Notes: a model not told the origin generated them from the letters alone. 64,000 nt of DNA from Weeksellaceae bacterium (GCA_949788275.1 OX460916.1:1240001-1304000), one strand, 5' to 3'. Counted from the first letter of the stretch, positions 1-10,900 are shown. Program-made: numbers and translations.

Positions 1-45
1 TAGTTGGGTGCTACATCCTACTCATCCGTGAGAAAAATAAGAACA
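1..45 (+). promoter_or_regulatory. SAM-I (S-box) riboswitch, 3' half only
   Basis: The first bases of the window contain the S-box 3' core (GGTGCTACATCCTAC at 7-21), a small TCA-TCCG-TGA hairpin matching P4, and an AATAAG end that would close P1. The 5' half lies outside the window. It sits about 50 bases before the methionine synthase operon, where SAM-I riboswitches repress methionine genes when SAM is abundant. The identification rests on the partial motif and on context, so it is likely but not proven. Confidence 0.62.
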
Positions 46-93
46 AAAAGAGCCTCCCCCTCCTTTCGTCATAAGGTTTAATCCATTTTAATT

Positions 94-1095
94 ATGACAT
101 TAAATCAACAGATAGAAAAACGAATACTGATCTTAGATGGTGCCATGGGGACCATGATTCAAAAACATACGTTGGAAGAAGAGGATTATAGAGGCGAGCG
201 ATTCCGCGATTTTCATACTTCCCTAAAAGGCAATAACGATTTACTTGTCCTTACGCAGCCTACGATTATAAAAAATATTCATCGGGCTTATTTAGAAGCG
301 GGTGCCGATCTTATTGAGACCAACACGTTTAATGCGAATTCGATATCGATGATCGATTACGATATGGTGGACTTGGTTGACGAACTCAACATAGTCGCGG
401 TTCGCTTAGCCCGAGAAGCCTGTGACGAATACACGACCAAAACCCCTCATCAGCCTCGTTTTGTAGTTGGTTCATTAGGCCCAACCAATAAAACGGCCTC
501 ACTTTCGCCCCAGGTGAATGACCCTGGTTACCGCGATGTGGATTTTGATACTTTAGCCGCAGTCTATTACCAACAAGCTAAGGTTATGCTTGAAACGGGA
601 GTAGATGCCTTGTTGGTAGAGACCATTTTTGATACATTGAATGCCAAAGCAGCATTTTTTGGAATTCAACAAGCGATTGATGATACGGGGATTCAAGTGC
701 CTTTAATGGCTTCGGGAACCATTACTGATAAAAGTGGTCGAACCTTATCGGGACAAACGACAGAAGCTTTTCTTATTTCACTAGAGCACATCGACTTACT
801 AAGCATTGGTTTAAATTGTGCTTTAGGCGCGACCGACCTGATTCCGTATTTGGAGATATTGGCGGAACATGCACCATTTTACATCAGTGCTTACCCCAAT
901 GCGGGTTTACCCAATGCTTTTGGTGGATACGACGAGACCGCTGAAATGATGCGTGATTATGTTCGACCATTTTTAGAAAAGAAATTAGTAAATATCCTGG
1001 GTGGATGTTGCGGTACAACACCTGATCATATCCGTTTAATGGCCGAATTGGCAAAAGCCTATCAACCTCGAAAAATAACCACACCATGTCTATAA
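94..1095 (+). CDS. metH: Methionine synthase, homocysteine S-methyltransferase half
   Basis: This 333-residue protein corresponds to the N-terminal, homocysteine-binding and zinc-binding module of cobalamin-dependent methionine synthase (MetH). The opening LDGAMGT motif is at residues 14-20. The zinc ligands are visible as the Cys of IGLNCALG (near residue 243) and the CC pair of GGCCGTTP (about 305-306). The protein ends straight after this module and lacks the folate and B12 modules, which are encoded by the next gene in a 10-bp overlap. The split is natural in many Flavobacteriia, with the two polypeptides acting together in the cytoplasm to make methionine from homocysteine. It lies behind a probable SAM riboswitch. 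Confidence 0.93.
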   Translation: MTLNQQIEKRILILDGAMGTMIQKHTLEEEDYRGERFRDFHTSLKGNNDLLVLTQPTIIKNIHRAYLEAGADLIETNTFNANSISMIDYDMVDLVDELNIVAVRLAREACDEYTTKTPHQPRFVVGSLGPTNKTASLSPQVNDPGYRDVDFDTLAAVYYQQAKVMLETGVDALLVETIFDTLNAKAAFFGIQQAIDDTGIQVPLMASGTITDKSGRTLSGQTTEAFLISLEHIDLLSIGLNCALGATDLIPYLEILAEHAPFYISAYPNAGLPNAFGGYDETAEMMRDYVRPFLEKKLVNILGGCCGTTPDHIRLMAELAKAYQPRKITTPCL

Positions 1096-3737
1096 AACTA
1101 CAACTAAGCGGTTTAGAACCTTTGATTATACGTGGAAATTCGAATTTTATTAATATCGGTGAACGAACCAATGTAACCGGCTCTAAACGCTTCTTGCGCC
1201 TGATTAAAGAAGATAAATACGATGAAGCTTTGCAAGTGGCCCGTGATCAGGTAGAAGGAGGCGCCCAAATTATTGATATCAACATGGACGAAGGCATGAT
1301 TGATGGCAAAGCGGCCATGGTCAAATTCTTACGTTTGGTGGCCTCTGAACCCGATATTTCGAGAGTGCCTATTATGATTGATTCCTCGAAATGGGAAATT
1401 ATAGAGGAAGGTTTAAAAAACGTTCAAGGAAAATCGATTGTGAATTCCATTTCCTTGAAAGAAGGCGAAACTACATTTGTTGAACACGCTAAAAAGATTA
1501 AACGCTATGGTGCTGCTGTAGTGGTTATGGCCTTTGATGAAAATGGCCAAGCCGATAGTTACGAACGTCGGATTGAAATTGTCGAACGATCGTACCGTAT
1601 TTTAGTAGAAGAACTGAACTACAATCCCAAAGACCTTATTTTTGACGTGAATATTTTCCCCGTTGCAACCGGTATGGAAGAACACCGTCAGAATGCATTG
1701 GATTTCTTTCGAGCGACGAAATGGATCAAAGACCATCTTCCATTTGCTTCGGTTAGCGGGGGTGTATCCAATGTTTCCTTTTCGTTTCGAGGTAACAATG
1801 CTGTACGCGAAGCGATGCATTCGTCTTTTCTCTACCACGCCATTCAGCACGGAATGGATTTGGGCATTGTGAATCCGGAAATGCTCGAGATTTACGATGA
1901 TATACCCCAAGATTTACTGGAACGCGTAGAAGATGTATTACTCGATCGACGCGATGATGCAACCGAGCGACTAATAGATTTTGCTGAAAACTTAAAAGGC
2001 GTTACCAAAGAGAAAAAGAAAGATGATGCTTGGCGGGAATGGTCGTTGGAAAAACGACTGGAGCATGCCTTGGTCAAAGGAATTACCGAATTTATTGATG
2101 CCGATACTGCCGAGGCATTGGAGGTGATTGGTTCCCCTCTGAAAGTAATTGAAGGGCCTTTAATGGATGGAATGAACGTGGTGGGTGATTTATTTGGAAG
2201 CGGTAAAATGTTCTTGCCCCAAGTGGTCAAATCGGCCCGGGTAATGAAACGATCAGTGGCTTATTTAACACCGTATTTGGAAGAAGAAAAATTACGCAAT
2301 AAAACGAGCAAAGCGGCTTCTAAAATCTTAATGGCTACCGTAAAAGGGGATGTACACGATATTGGAAAGAACATTGTTTCGGTGGTTTTGGGATGCAATG
2401 GTTTCGAAATCATCGATCTTGGTGTCATGGTTTCTTCCGACCGTATTTTAGAGGAAGCAGCCAAACACGAAGTAGATGTTATTGGTCTTTCGGGGCTGAT
2501 TACACCTTCCCTAGACGAAATGGTTTCGGTAGCGAAAGAAATGAAAAAACGCAACCTCAACATTCCTTTGATGATTGGGGGTGCTACTACCTCAAAAGCG
2601 CATACCGCTGTGAAAATTGCACCCGAATACAACAAAACGATTCATGTTTTGGATGCTTCACGTTCCGTGACCATCTGCACCAAATTGGTTGGAAAACAAC
2701 AAAATGAACTGTTAGAACAGACTTCTCTCGACTATACAAGTCTTCGAGAAGGGTATTTAAATAGAGCCGTAACAAAAGAATACCTAACCATAGAAGCAGC
2801 CCGATTAAACAAACGCCAATTGGCCTTTAATCCGAGTGTGCCCAAATATTTGGGCGTGTTTCAACATCAAGTTAGCGTCACCGCGCTAAAACCTTTTATC
2901 GATTGGACACCTTTCTTTAAAACATGGGATTTGCACGGAAAATTTCCGGCTGTACTGACCGATGAAATCGTTGGTAAAGAAGCCCAAGAATTGTACGTGG
3001 ATGCCTTGGCGATGTTAAATAAGATTGAAACCGAAAAACGGGCTTTACCCAAAGGTGTTTTTGGTATTTTTAAAGCCAATACCGTCCATGACGATACCAT
3101 TGAAATAGCCAATGCGGAAGATACACATTTGGCCAATTTCTATACCCTTCGCCAGCAGGCCAAGAAGACGAAACAGGCCCCTAACCTATCCATTGCCGAT
3201 TATATTGCTCCCAAAGATACAGGTATACAAGATTACATGGGGTGTTTCGCCGTAACTGCCGGTCGTGAAATTGAAGACTTTGCGAAGGGGTATGAAAAAG
3301 CGTTGGACGATTATAACTCGATTATGGTAAAGGCATTGGCCGACCGTTTAGCAGAAGCTTATGCGGAATATCTGCATCAATACGTACGGAAAGAGGTTTG
3401 GGGTTATGCGAACGATGAAGAACTGTCGAACGAGGATTTAATTCACGAGAAATACAAGGGTATTCGTCCAGCGCCAGGCTATCCGGCTTGTCCGGATCAT
3501 TTGGAAAAACAGACGATTTGGGATTTGTTGGCTGTGGAGAAAAATGCAGACATGGAACTAACCTCATCGTTGGCGATGTACCCTGTTTCTTCGGTTTCAG
3601 GCTATTATTTCGCTCATCCAGAAGCCAAGTATTTTGGCGTGGGGAAAATAACCATGGATCAGATTGAGGATTTTGCTCAACGGAAGGGAATGTCCCTTGC
3701 AGAGGCCGAAAAGTGGCTGAGTCCGAATTTAGCATAA
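1086..3737 (+). CDS. metH: Methionine synthase, folate/cobalamin/activation half
   Basis: This 883-residue protein carries the remaining MetH modules in order: methyltetrahydrofolate-binding (pterin) domain from about residue 15 with GERTNVTGS at 26-34; cobalamin cap and binding domain with the DVHDIGKN B12-ligand motif near 420-427; and a C-terminal SAM-binding reactivation domain with [12 protein letters not shown] and the [18 protein letters not shown] block. It transfers the methyl group from methyl-THF via cobalamin to the homocysteine bound on the partner subunit. The start overlaps the upstream gene by 10 bp, so translation is probably coupled. No residues expected of a functional enzyme appear to be missing. 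Confidence 0.95.
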   Translation: MSIKLQLSGLEPLIIRGNSNFINIGERTNVTGSKRFLRLIKEDKYDEALQVARDQVEGGAQIIDINMDEGMIDGKAAMVKFLRLVASEPDISRVPIMIDSSKWEIIEEGLKNVQGKSIVNSISLKEGETTFVEHAKKIKRYGAAVVVMAFDENGQADSYERRIEIVERSYRILVEELNYNPKDLIFDVNIFPVATGMEEHRQNALDFFRATKWIKDHLPFASVSGGVSNVSFSFRGNNAVREAMHSSFLYHAIQHGMDLGIVNPEMLEIYDDIPQDLLERVEDVLLDRRDDATERLIDFAENLKGVTKEKKKDDAWREWSLEKRLEHALVKGITEFIDADTAEALEVIGSPLKVIEGPLMDGMNVVGDLFGSGKMFLPQVVKSARVMKRSVAYLTPYLEEEKLRNKTSKAASKILMATVKGDVHDIGKNIVSVVLGCNGFEIIDLGVMVSSDRILEEAAKHEVDVIGLSGLITPSLDEMVSVAKEMKKRNLNIPLMIGGATTSKAHTAVKIAPEYNKTIHVLDASRSVTICTKLVGKQQNELLEQTSLDYTSLREGYLNRAVTKEYLTIEAARLNKRQLAFNPSVPKYLGVFQHQVSVTALKPFIDWTPFFKTWDLHGKFPAVLTDEIVGKEAQELYVDALAMLNKIETEKRALPKGVFGIFKANTVHDDTIEIANAEDTHLANFYTLRQQAKKTKQAPNLSIADYIAPKDTGIQDYMGCFAVTAGREIEDFAKGYEKALDDYNSIMVKALADRLAEAYAEYLHQYVRKEVWGYANDEELSNEDLIHEKYKGIRPAPGYPACPDHLEKQTIWDLLAVEKNADMELTSSLAMYPVSSVSGYYFAHPEAKYFGVGKITMDQIEDFAQRKGMSLAEAEKWLSPNLA

Positions 3738-3766
3738 AAATCCTCCCCTAAAAATAACCTGAAACC

Positions 3767-3861
3767 GCGTTAGGGATTGAAGCATTTGTTTGAGCTTTTT
3801 GGTGAAGTGAAACGGAACCAAAAAGCGAGTGCGGAAAGCCCGCCCCGAAGGGAACGCCCAA
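3767..3861 (+). repeat. Flavobacterial palindromic repeat, copy 1 (GGGATTGAAG subfamily)
   Basis: The element has conserved ends, GCGTTAGGGATTGAAG at the start and GCGGAAAGCCCG...GGGAACGCCCA at the end. These enclose a private hairpin, GCTTTTTGGT (about 3791-3800) against ACCAAAAAGC (about 3818-3827). The same ends recur at 11521-11636 and 11805-11920. It occupies the metH-metF gap and so would be co-transcribed. A TTG within it can be read in frame with metF, but that extension is repeat sequence, not protein. Confidence 0.8.
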
Positions 3862-3872
3862 AAAAAATAAAC

Positions 3873-4829
3873 ATGAAAGTAACTGAACATATAGCCCAAG
3901 CAAAGGGTAAAACACTTTTTTCATTGGAAATTTTACCGCCGATGAAAGGGCAAGATATTCAATGCACGTTTAAAACATTGGATCCCTTGGTGGATTTGAA
4001 ACCTGCCTTTATTGATGTGACCTATCATCGGCAAGAATATGTATACAAACAGCATGACAATGGGTTATTGAAACGGAATTCTGTTCGGAAACGCCCTGGC
4101 ACTGTGGCAATTTGTGCCGCGATTCAGAATCATTACAAAGTGGATGCGATACCGCATTTAATTTGTGGTGGTTTTACCAAAGAAAATACAGAAGATGCCT
4201 TGATCGATTTAAACTTCTTAGGCATTGACAATGTGTTGATCTTAAGAGGAGATCCCATAAAATCGGAAAAGAGTTTTGTGCCCGAAAAGGAAGGTCATGC
4301 GTTTGCGTCTGAGCTCATTGACCAAGTGGCAAAAATGAATGCAGGCCATTACTTGGATGATGAACTACAGGATACCAATGCCACCGATTTTTGCATTGGT
4401 GTGGCGGGTTACCCCGAGAAGCATTTTGAATCGCCTAACCTATCGATGGATATGCATTTCTTGAAAAAGAAAGTGGATTTAGGTGCAGAATACATCGTAA
4501 CCCAAATGTTTTTTGATAACCAGAAATACATTGATTTTGTGAAAAAATGCCGAGAAATGGAGATTCTTATCCCCATAATTCCAGGCATTAAACCCCTAAC
4601 CACCTTGAATCAACTGACGACTATTCCGAAAAACTTTTACATTGATTTACCCGAAGCCCTGGCTATAGAAGTGATGAAAGCGAAAGATAGAGAAGCTATA
4701 AAGGAAATTGGGATTGAATGGTGTATTGAACAAAGCAAAGAACTTAAACGTCTAGGTGCTCCTGTATTACACTATTACACCATGAGCAATTCTATAAATA
4801 CACAACGGATTGCTAAAGCTGTGTTTTAA
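3873..4829 (+). CDS. metF: Methylenetetrahydrofolate reductase
   Basis: FAD-dependent reduction of 5,10-methylene-THF to 5-methyl-THF supplies the methyl donor for the methionine synthase encoded just upstream. The 318-residue protein begins MKVTEHIAQAKGKT and shows family hallmarks: FSLEILPPMKG with the catalytic Glu near residue 21, the FIDVTYHR strand, the LRGDP flavin-binding segment, and YIVTQMFFDN. I chose the ATG at 3873, not the in-frame TTG at 3777, because the added 32 residues would be translated from the palindromic repeat at 3767-3861. It is the last gene of the operon and is followed by a strong hairpin terminator. Confidence 0.95.
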   Translation: MKVTEHIAQAKGKTLFSLEILPPMKGQDIQCTFKTLDPLVDLKPAFIDVTYHRQEYVYKQHDNGLLKRNSVRKRPGTVAICAAIQNHYKVDAIPHLICGGFTKENTEDALIDLNFLGIDNVLILRGDPIKSEKSFVPEKEGHAFASELIDQVAKMNAGHYLDDELQDTNATDFCIGVAGYPEKHFESPNLSMDMHFLKKKVDLGAEYIVTQMFFDNQKYIDFVKKCREMEILIPIIPGIKPLTTLNQLTTIPKNFYIDLPEALAIEVMKAKDREAIKEIGIEWCIEQSKELKRLGAPVLHYYTMSNSINTQRIAKAVF

Positions 4830-4834
4830 TTAAC

Positions 4835-4877
4835 GTCATAAAAAAACCTGTAAAAGATTACAGGTTTTTTTTATGAC
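4835..4877. terminator. Bidirectional intrinsic terminator between metF and higA
   Basis: There is a near-perfect stem, GTCATAAAAAAACCTGTA (4835-4852) pairing with TACAGGTTTTTTTTATGAC (4859-4877), around a 6-base loop, with T-runs on both strands. It lies between convergent genes and can end both transcripts. Confidence 0.9.
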
Positions 4878-4883
4878 TATTTC

Positions 4884-5240
4884 TTAATAAGGTTGAATGA
4901 GTACCTCTGTTGGAATATTAAAGTATTGATGTAATTTTCTAATCATTTCCAATGAAAGTTTCGTCTTCTTTGATAAAACATTGTTGATAGAAACTTCTAC
5001 ACCTAATAGATTAGCTAAATCATTTTCTGTATAATTCATTTGCTCCATACGAAAAAGTATCGCTTCTATGGGGTCTGGAAGCACAATTGGATAATGGATA
5101 CTTTCGTATTTTTCAATTAAAATACTTAGTATTTCTAATTCATCTGCGGCCTTGCTACCTATTGATGCGTCAAAAATAACATTAAGCCGCTCTAAAGCTT
5201 TTGTATAATCCTCTTCCGTTTTAATAGGTTTTATCTTCAT
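4884..5240 (-). CDS. higA: HigA-family antitoxin (helix-turn-helix)
   Basis: This 118-residue protein matches the HigA/COG5499 antitoxin architecture: an acidic helical N-terminal part (to about residue 60), then an XRE-type helix-turn-helix at about 68-108 (YTENDLANLLGVEVSINNVLSKK). Such proteins bind and neutralise a RelE-like mRNA interferase and repress their own promoter. The toxin gene lies directly upstream on the same strand with a 4-bp gap, the normal higBA order, but it is frameshifted (see 5245-5537). The antitoxin itself looks intact and could still act as a repressor. Confidence 0.85.
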   Translation of the reverse strand: MKIKPIKTEEDYTKALERLNVIFDASIGSKAADELEILSILIEKYESIHYPIVLPDPIEAILFRMEQMNYTENDLANLLGVEVSINNVLSKKTKLSLEMIRKLHQYFNIPTEVLIQPY

Positions 5241-5244
5241 AACA

Positions 5245-5537
5245 CTAAATAGTTAAGGCATTAATTTTATCGTATTCCGTATGATTACCAATAAATCTGA
5301 TCCAAATAATTTGATAGTGGAAGTTTATTTTAACAACGAGTCGGTACTTATTTCCTTTTATGTTAAAACAAATCCTATGATTGTTTAAATGCTTGCCGAA
5401 GGAAAATCGGATTTAACTTCGTTGAAATTTCTCCAACCCACTTTCCCTACCTCATTATACCAAGACTTTAGTTGCTGTTCACAATCTGGATGAGTATACC
5501 AAAAATCACGAATTATTTTTTTGGAAATGATTCTCAC
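5245..5537 (-). pseudogene. higB: HigB-type mRNA interferase toxin, frameshifted
   Basis: Reading from a GTG at 5537 gives a HigB-like N-terminus (RIISKKIIRDFWYTHPDCEQ), continuing to SDFPSASI, then a stop near 5386. One frame over, the rest of the family continues without a break (NHRICFNIKGNKYRLVV, then IIWIRFIGNHTEYDKINALTI) to a stop at 5245. Adding one T to the short T-run at about 5385-5388 restores one open frame of about 98 codons, the usual HigB length. I read this as a single-base deletion that inactivates the toxin while the antitoxin remains. A sequencing error is possible. The site is not a good slippery sequence in the needed frame. Confidence 0.8.
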
Positions 5538-5638
5538 TTCTATAAAAAATTAATTTAAAGATAACTAACGCTGTCTAAAAATCAAAGCTTTAGCCTATTC
5601 GATATCTAATTTTTATTCGCCATCCTTTATTTAATTCA

Positions 5639-6205
5639 TTAATTACAAGTGACCTTGGTCTCTAATAATGGCGCATTGCCTAATTTAAAGTCAATGGCAC
5701 GATTAATAGCTAATTCATCTTTGCCTGTATGGGGATTAAATTCATTATCATAAACCTTTATGGTTAAAATTTTCCCGGTCTTTAGGTTAGTCGAAAAATC
5801 GGCGAAGGTGTTGCTCTTCTTTGAAAAGGGGTCTTGGTAATTTTGACCATCGATTAAAAACTCTACTTTGGCGTAATCTTGACGGGTTGAACTGATAAAA
5901 TCGATTCCGCCATAATCGCCATCGCGGTAATTATGAGAATATTCAATAAGATAACTCGGTGTTTTCTTAGCCTGGAGGCAGTTAAGAGAAAGTGAAAGAT
6001 CGTAATCGGTATTGGAATAGTTTTTTATAAACAGATCGCCTTTGTAATTGATTTGTACCCAACCTTCTGTATAAATAATTTGACGAAAGGCCTCAAAGTC
6101 GACCTCTTCATTGTCATCAATGGTAATAACCGTTGGCAGTTGTTCTTGCGCCATAGAATTTACACTAAGCAGTGCTAGGCAGCTAAGTAGAAAAAAGTTT
6201 TTCAT
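5639..6205 (-). CDS. Secreted protein of unknown function
   Basis: This 188-residue protein opens with a clear Sec signal peptide (MKNFFLLSCLALLSVNSMA, cleavage before QEQ) and is therefore periplasmic or exported. The mature part is beta-rich and acidic with a single pair of Cys (near 'LNCLQ' and the C-terminal VTCN) that could form a disulfide. I recognise no family. It is a single gene with its own upstream region, and the next minus-strand gene is separated by 57 bp. Confidence 0.7.
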   Translation of the reverse strand: MKNFFLLSCLALLSVNSMAQEQLPTVITIDDNEEVDFEAFRQIIYTEGWVQINYKGDLFIKNYSNTDYDLSLSLNCLQAKKTPSYLIEYSHNYRDGDYGGIDFISSTRQDYAKVEFLIDGQNYQDPFSKKSNTFADFSTNLKTGKILTIKVYDNEFNPHTGKDELAINRAIDFKLGNAPLLETKVTCN

Positions 6206-6262
6206 GTGGTATTTGTACTAATTTATTGACCAAATTTACAAAGAATGGTTGGAAGTGATTGA

Positions 6263-6673
6263 TTAATTATACATCATTTCATCCATAGCTGTTTGATCAA
6301 TTAAATCAATAACCGATTTATTGGTTAATAAAAGGGGTTCATCGAAGACTGAAATTAGGCGAGAATCGATCATACATAGAATTTTTTTAGTGGTAATTAG
6401 ATGTAGAAGAGTTAGCGCTAGACTTTCTTCGTTCTCGAATTTTTCCCAATCATCTACATGAGCATCTAAATTCATTTTAAGCAATTCTTTCTCCATATAA
6501 TCCAATCCGAATTTCTGTAAAAGGTTTTGCAAACGAATAAAATTAAGGTCTTGATCAGCCGCTTGGTTTAAGCTTCTAAAAAAGTATAGGACTAAACCAT
6601 AACAGTCGTCAAAATGCTTTTCCTCTGAAAGCATCTGGGGTTTTGTTTCGGGTAATACGAATCGATATGGCAT
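6263..6673 (-). CDS. Hypothetical cytoplasmic protein
   Basis: This 136-residue protein is acidic and mostly helical, with no signal peptide, membrane segment or recognisable motif. It lies 57 bp upstream of the secreted-protein gene on the same strand, so the two may share a transcript. The 240 bp beyond its start, up to trmD, is AT-rich and holds the divergent promoters. No function can be assigned. Confidence 0.6.
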   Translation of the reverse strand: MPYRFVLPETKPQMLSEEKHFDDCYGLVLYFFRSLNQAADQDLNFIRLQNLLQKFGLDYMEKELLKMNLDAHVDDWEKFENEESLALTLLHLITTKKILCMIDSRLISVFDEPLLLTNKSVIDLIDQTAMDEMMYN

Positions 6674-6904
6674 AGCTATAAGTTTTATGTAGAGTTATTT
6701 ATACAATATAGGGATATATTTGATTCGAAACACATCAGAATCAAAATTTTACGTTAATATATTGTTATCTATACATATCGTTTTATGTATTTCAAGAAAT
6801 TTAGCACGAGAGGATGGCGTTTATAACCGAAAACTAAAGCAACTTTAATGCATTAAATATGACTGAAGTTGTTTTAATAACTAGATGGTTTCGCCATAAA
6901 TGTT

Positions 6905-6912
6905 TATTTTTG
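6905..6912 (+). promoter_or_regulatory. Probable promoter -7 box of trmD
   Basis: TATTTTTG fits the Bacteroidota -7 consensus TAnnTTTG and ends 4 bases before the trmD ATG, so the transcript would be nearly leaderless. No convincing TTG -33 element lies at the usual spacing. Confidence 0.4.
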
Positions 6913-6916
6913 CGGC

Positions 6917-7603
6917 ATGCGAATAGATATTATTACGGTATTACCAGAATTACTGGTAAGTCCATTTTCAGCTTCCATTATGAAACGTGCTCAAGACAAA
7001 GGTCTTGTGGAAGTTTGTGTACATGATTTACGCGAATTTGGAAAAGGCCGCTACCGCCATGTAGATGATGCACCTTATGGTGGTACAGCTGGAATGGTGT
7101 TGACTTGTGAGCCTTTGGATAAAATGATTTCGAAATTGACCGAAGAGCGAACTTACGACGATATCATTTACTTAACACCCGACGGCATCACCCTGAATCA
7201 GACGTTAGCCAATGAGTTTTCGATGAAGGGGAATTTAATGATGATTTGTGGGCACTACAAAGGCATCGATCAGCGCATTCGCGATATGTGGGTCACCAAG
7301 GAGATTTCCATTGGGGATTACGTACTTTCGGGCGGTGAATTTGGGGCGATTATTTTAGCAGATGCTATTATTCGCTTAATTCCGGGCGTAATTGGTGACG
7401 AGACCTCTGCCCTATCAGATTCGTTCCAAGACAATCTATTAGCACCACCTGTATACACCCGACCATCCGATTATAAAGGCCACAAAGTACCGGATATTTT
7501 ACTTTCGGGTAATTTTCCTAAAATTGAAGATTGGCTACACGAACAAGCCGTTGAGCGTACCAAAGCGAGACGTCCCGATTTATTAAATAACGATAAACAT
7601 TAA
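6917..7603 (+). CDS. trmD: tRNA (guanine37-N1)-methyltransferase
   Basis: TrmD uses SAM to methylate G37 next to the anticodon, preventing +1 frameshifting. The 228-residue length is standard. The SPOUT trefoil-knot signature is present: [12 protein letters not shown] near residues 52-63, [13 protein letters not shown] near 112-124 and the [14 protein letters not shown] knot near 134-147. The C-terminal [19 protein letters not shown] segment is also typical. Unlike the proteobacterial arrangement it is not next to rpsP/rplS. A small membrane-protein gene follows after 3 bp. Confidence 0.97.
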   Translation: MRIDIITVLPELLVSPFSASIMKRAQDKGLVEVCVHDLREFGKGRYRHVDDAPYGGTAGMVLTCEPLDKMISKLTEERTYDDIIYLTPDGITLNQTLANEFSMKGNLMMICGHYKGIDQRIRDMWVTKEISIGDYVLSGGEFGAIILADAIIRLIPGVIGDETSALSDSFQDNLLAPPVYTRPSDYKGHKVPDILLSGNFPKIEDWLHEQAVERTKARRPDLLNNDKH

Positions 7604-7606
7604 ACC

Positions 7607-7966
7607 ATGACCATCGATCATCCACTTGTTCTTCTAGGAGGAGGAATTTATTCTTTGATATTCATCCTTTCGATTGTGAAGATTTTTCTACCAACAAAAA
7701 AGATAAATGCTTTTGGTGGCTACCGCTCGGCTTTAGCCAAAGAGAGCCAAAAAAACTGGGATTTCGCCCAGCACTATGTACCCCGCTTGATGTTACAAGT
7801 ATCCTTTATATTTATCTGCCTTAGCTTCTTAGGCATCTGGGCACCTTTAGAGGATTGGATGTGTATACTTATTGTGTCTATTTCCTTAATCTTTTTTAGT
7901 GTTATAGTTCATTTTAAAACCGAAGCGGCTATTAAAGAGAATTTAGAAGAATTTAAAGGCTTTTAG
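7607..7966 (+). CDS. SdpI-like small membrane protein
   Basis: This 119-residue protein has three predicted transmembrane segments (about 8-27, 62-82 and 88-106). Between the first two is a GGYRSALAKESQKNWDFAQHY stretch that matches the SdpI/YhfL family (GYRTxxAxKSxxxWxxAQ). In Bacillus, SdpI gives immunity to the killing peptide SdpC, but most homologues, including stand-alone ones in Flavobacteriia, are uncharacterised. It starts 3 bp after trmD and is probably co-transcribed. The family call is fairly firm; the immunity role cannot be inferred here. Confidence 0.75.
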   Translation: MTIDHPLVLLGGGIYSLIFILSIVKIFLPTKKINAFGGYRSALAKESQKNWDFAQHYVPRLMLQVSFIFICLSFLGIWAPLEDWMCILIVSISLIFFSVIVHFKTEAAIKENLEEFKGF

Positions 7967-7988
7967 TTAACTTGCAGCCTTATTCACC

Positions 7989-10900
7989 ATGACCATGAAG
8001 GAAGAAGTTGCTGCCCGTTTCTTAAACGATATTCTCAACATACAATTAAACGACAAACCCGTTGTATCTAAGTATTTAGATTTAAAACGGGTTGTTGAAT
8101 ACATTGCCTTTGATCTAACGAAAAATGAGCAATTGCAATTTTCCAATTTTTTCTCGAAGCTCTCATTTATCTGTAATGCATACAAGGTGTCTACAAAAAT
8201 ACATGCCTTTCGTAAAACAGCACAACGCATCGAGAAAGAGCACTACCAACCAAGCGATCACGAATATTATACGCATTTAAAATACGTTAGCGAATTTATA
8301 GCCAGCATTGCGGGTGCATTAATTCCAGGCGAATTAGTCTACTACTTCCCCGAAAAGGAATACTATACCCATAAACATGTGTTTCGTGAGCGCATAAAGA
8401 AACTTCGTGTACAAATTATTGAAATTAAACGCGATTGCCTTATTTGTGATTTTGAGGAAAACGATTCTGAAGATTATATTCAAGTACAAATAGATGAAGA
8501 TGGCGTAAATGAGAAATTCACGTCGGTTCAAGACTTTTGGGTGGGTGCTCAGCTCAATTTAGTCAATACAACCGTAGACGACGAAGGGGTCTACCATCCT
8601 CGATTTATTATTTTAGAGCCCGACTACCTGGTCGATATCTCGGCCATAGCCGAATGTTTCCAAGATTACGGCACCACCGAACTCCATTACCTTAAAAGTA
8701 AGTTTGAAGAAGTCCCTAACAGCAAACATATCCGTTTAGGAAACTTTGCCAATACCGTTGTTGATCAATTAACCACCAACGAACCCGACAGTGTTATTTT
8801 TAAAGATCTATTGATTCAAGACTTTAAAAACTTTCCTTTAGAATACACCACTTGTACAGATTTACGGGTAGAACAAGCCTTATACGAATACGTACAAGAA
8901 GCCCGTGGTCATTTCGATCGCATTAAAAAGGTTATGACCGAAGTGTTTCCGAGCTACCAAATTTCATTGGATCGGGTTTTACTAGAACCGTCCTTTCTAT
9001 GTGAACAATATGGCATTCAGGGTCGACTGGATATCCTCGACATGAATCCCGATGGCAAGAACAAGATTGTGGAATTAAAATCGGGCGGAACCCCATTTCC
9101 CGACGATGGAAGCAGTATAAAAGTCAATCATTTAACCCAGCTCTTTCTCTATTTCCAATTGGTGGGTGTTTTGCACGAACTCGAATTTAAAGACATCACG
9201 CAACACACAGACGGTTACATCCTTTACTCCAAAGTCTATCAGGGTAACTTGCGCCTAGATGTACCTACCATAGCCCGTGTACAACGTATATTCGATTTAA
9301 GGAATCGCCTCTTAATCAACGAACATTTATTGGCCATGAATAGTGTAGACGATACCGAACGCTTGTTATTTTCAGTCAAATCGGAAAAGTTTATTCAACG
9401 CAAAATCAATGAAAAGTTCAAAGAAATGCTTTCCCAGCAATTCGACGGTTTTTTGCAACCACTTCGCCAAAGCACCCCTCTAGAACGCAGCTATTTCTAT
9501 TCGTTTACCGGCTTTATTGCCAAAGAACATTACCTAGCCAAACTGGGCTTGGGGCAGCATTCTAGCAATAATGGCTTGGCCAACTTATGGCTGAATACAT
9601 TTGAGCAAAAACACCGCAGTTTCGAAATTCTATTCGACTTAACCATTGTGAACAATAAAATAGATTGCGAAGAAAAAGAGATTCAATTGGCCCGTACCAA
9701 TCCAAAAAACGATTTCACGTCTTTACGAGAGGGGGATATTTGTATTTTATATCCGCGCAACCTACCCACCGAAAATGCCCTAAGCAATCAGGTGTTTAAG
9801 TGCTCTATCCAAGCGATGACCAAATCGACAATCACCCTTAACTTTCGCCACAAACAACCCAACACCCGCTTCTTCGATCAGTTTAACGAAGACGGAAAAT
9901 GGGCTTTAGAACGCGATTTTATGGACAGTAGTTTTCAGAGCATGTACAAAAACCTCTACGGTTTTATACGCTCAAAGGCCGATTTTAAGCAACTCCTACT
10001 CAACCAACGCATCCCAACTTCGTCGGTGAAGGCTCATTACCATCATCCCGATTTATCGGAAGAGCAAAATAGAATCATCAACAAAGCCCTTAACGCCAAC
10101 GATTATTTTTTACTCAATGGCCCTCCCGGTACAGGAAAAACATCCATTATTATTAAAGAACTCGTTAAAGAGTTATACACCAATAGCCCTCAAAAGATAC
10201 TCCTTCTCGCCTACACCAATCGTGCGGTAGACGAATTGTGCGAAAGTATCAACCAAGCCATTCCAGGCGAAGGAACAAAGTTTGTCCGCATCGGAAGCGA
10301 ACTATCTTGTGCCCAGGAGTTTAAACCCAACCTCCTGAAGAGCATTATTCAACGAACCGAAGATCATTTAAAAACAAAAGGGAAAAAGTTCGATCGCAAA
10401 GTAATAGAACGCATTCTTATGTCGCAACGGGTATTTGTCTCAACAGTGGCGTCGATTGCCAACCGAATGGATTTATTGGACTTAAAGAAATTTGATACCA
10501 TTCTCATCGACGAAGCTTCGCAGATCTTAGAACCACAAATAATTGGTATTCTACCCAAGGCCAAACGATTTATGATGATTGGTGATCACAAACAACTACC
10601 CGCCATTGTATTGCAATCGTCCGAATTATCAAAAACCCGTATAGAAGCCCTAGAACGCATAGGCTTAGCCAACCGGAAGAACTCACTCTTCGAACGCCTA
10701 TACACTTTTTGCGAACAAGAAAACCATGCTCACGCCTTCGATCAGCTCACATTTCAAGGACGAATGCATGCAGAAATCGCCGAATTTCCAAACACCTATT
10801 TTTACAACTCTAAACTGAATGTGGCTTACGATTCGCCTCACCACAGTGAAGCGACCAAGCTCCAACTCGCGCGTCAACGACAAACACTTACGCGAAATTG

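Noticed and set aside
884-1171. Open frames on the strand opposite metH and similar ones inside large genes
   Set aside because: They lie wholly within strongly supported coding genes, lack family features and change with codon bias, so they are not genes.
3777-3872. Longer metF reading from a TTG at 3777
   Set aside because: The extra 32 codons lie within the palindromic repeat at 3767-3861 and are not MetF-like; the ATG at 3873 gives the standard N-terminus.
5245-5537. Programmed frameshift in higB
   Set aside because: The required slip would have to occur on ATT before TAA, without a suitable heptamer in phase; a one-base deletion is simpler.
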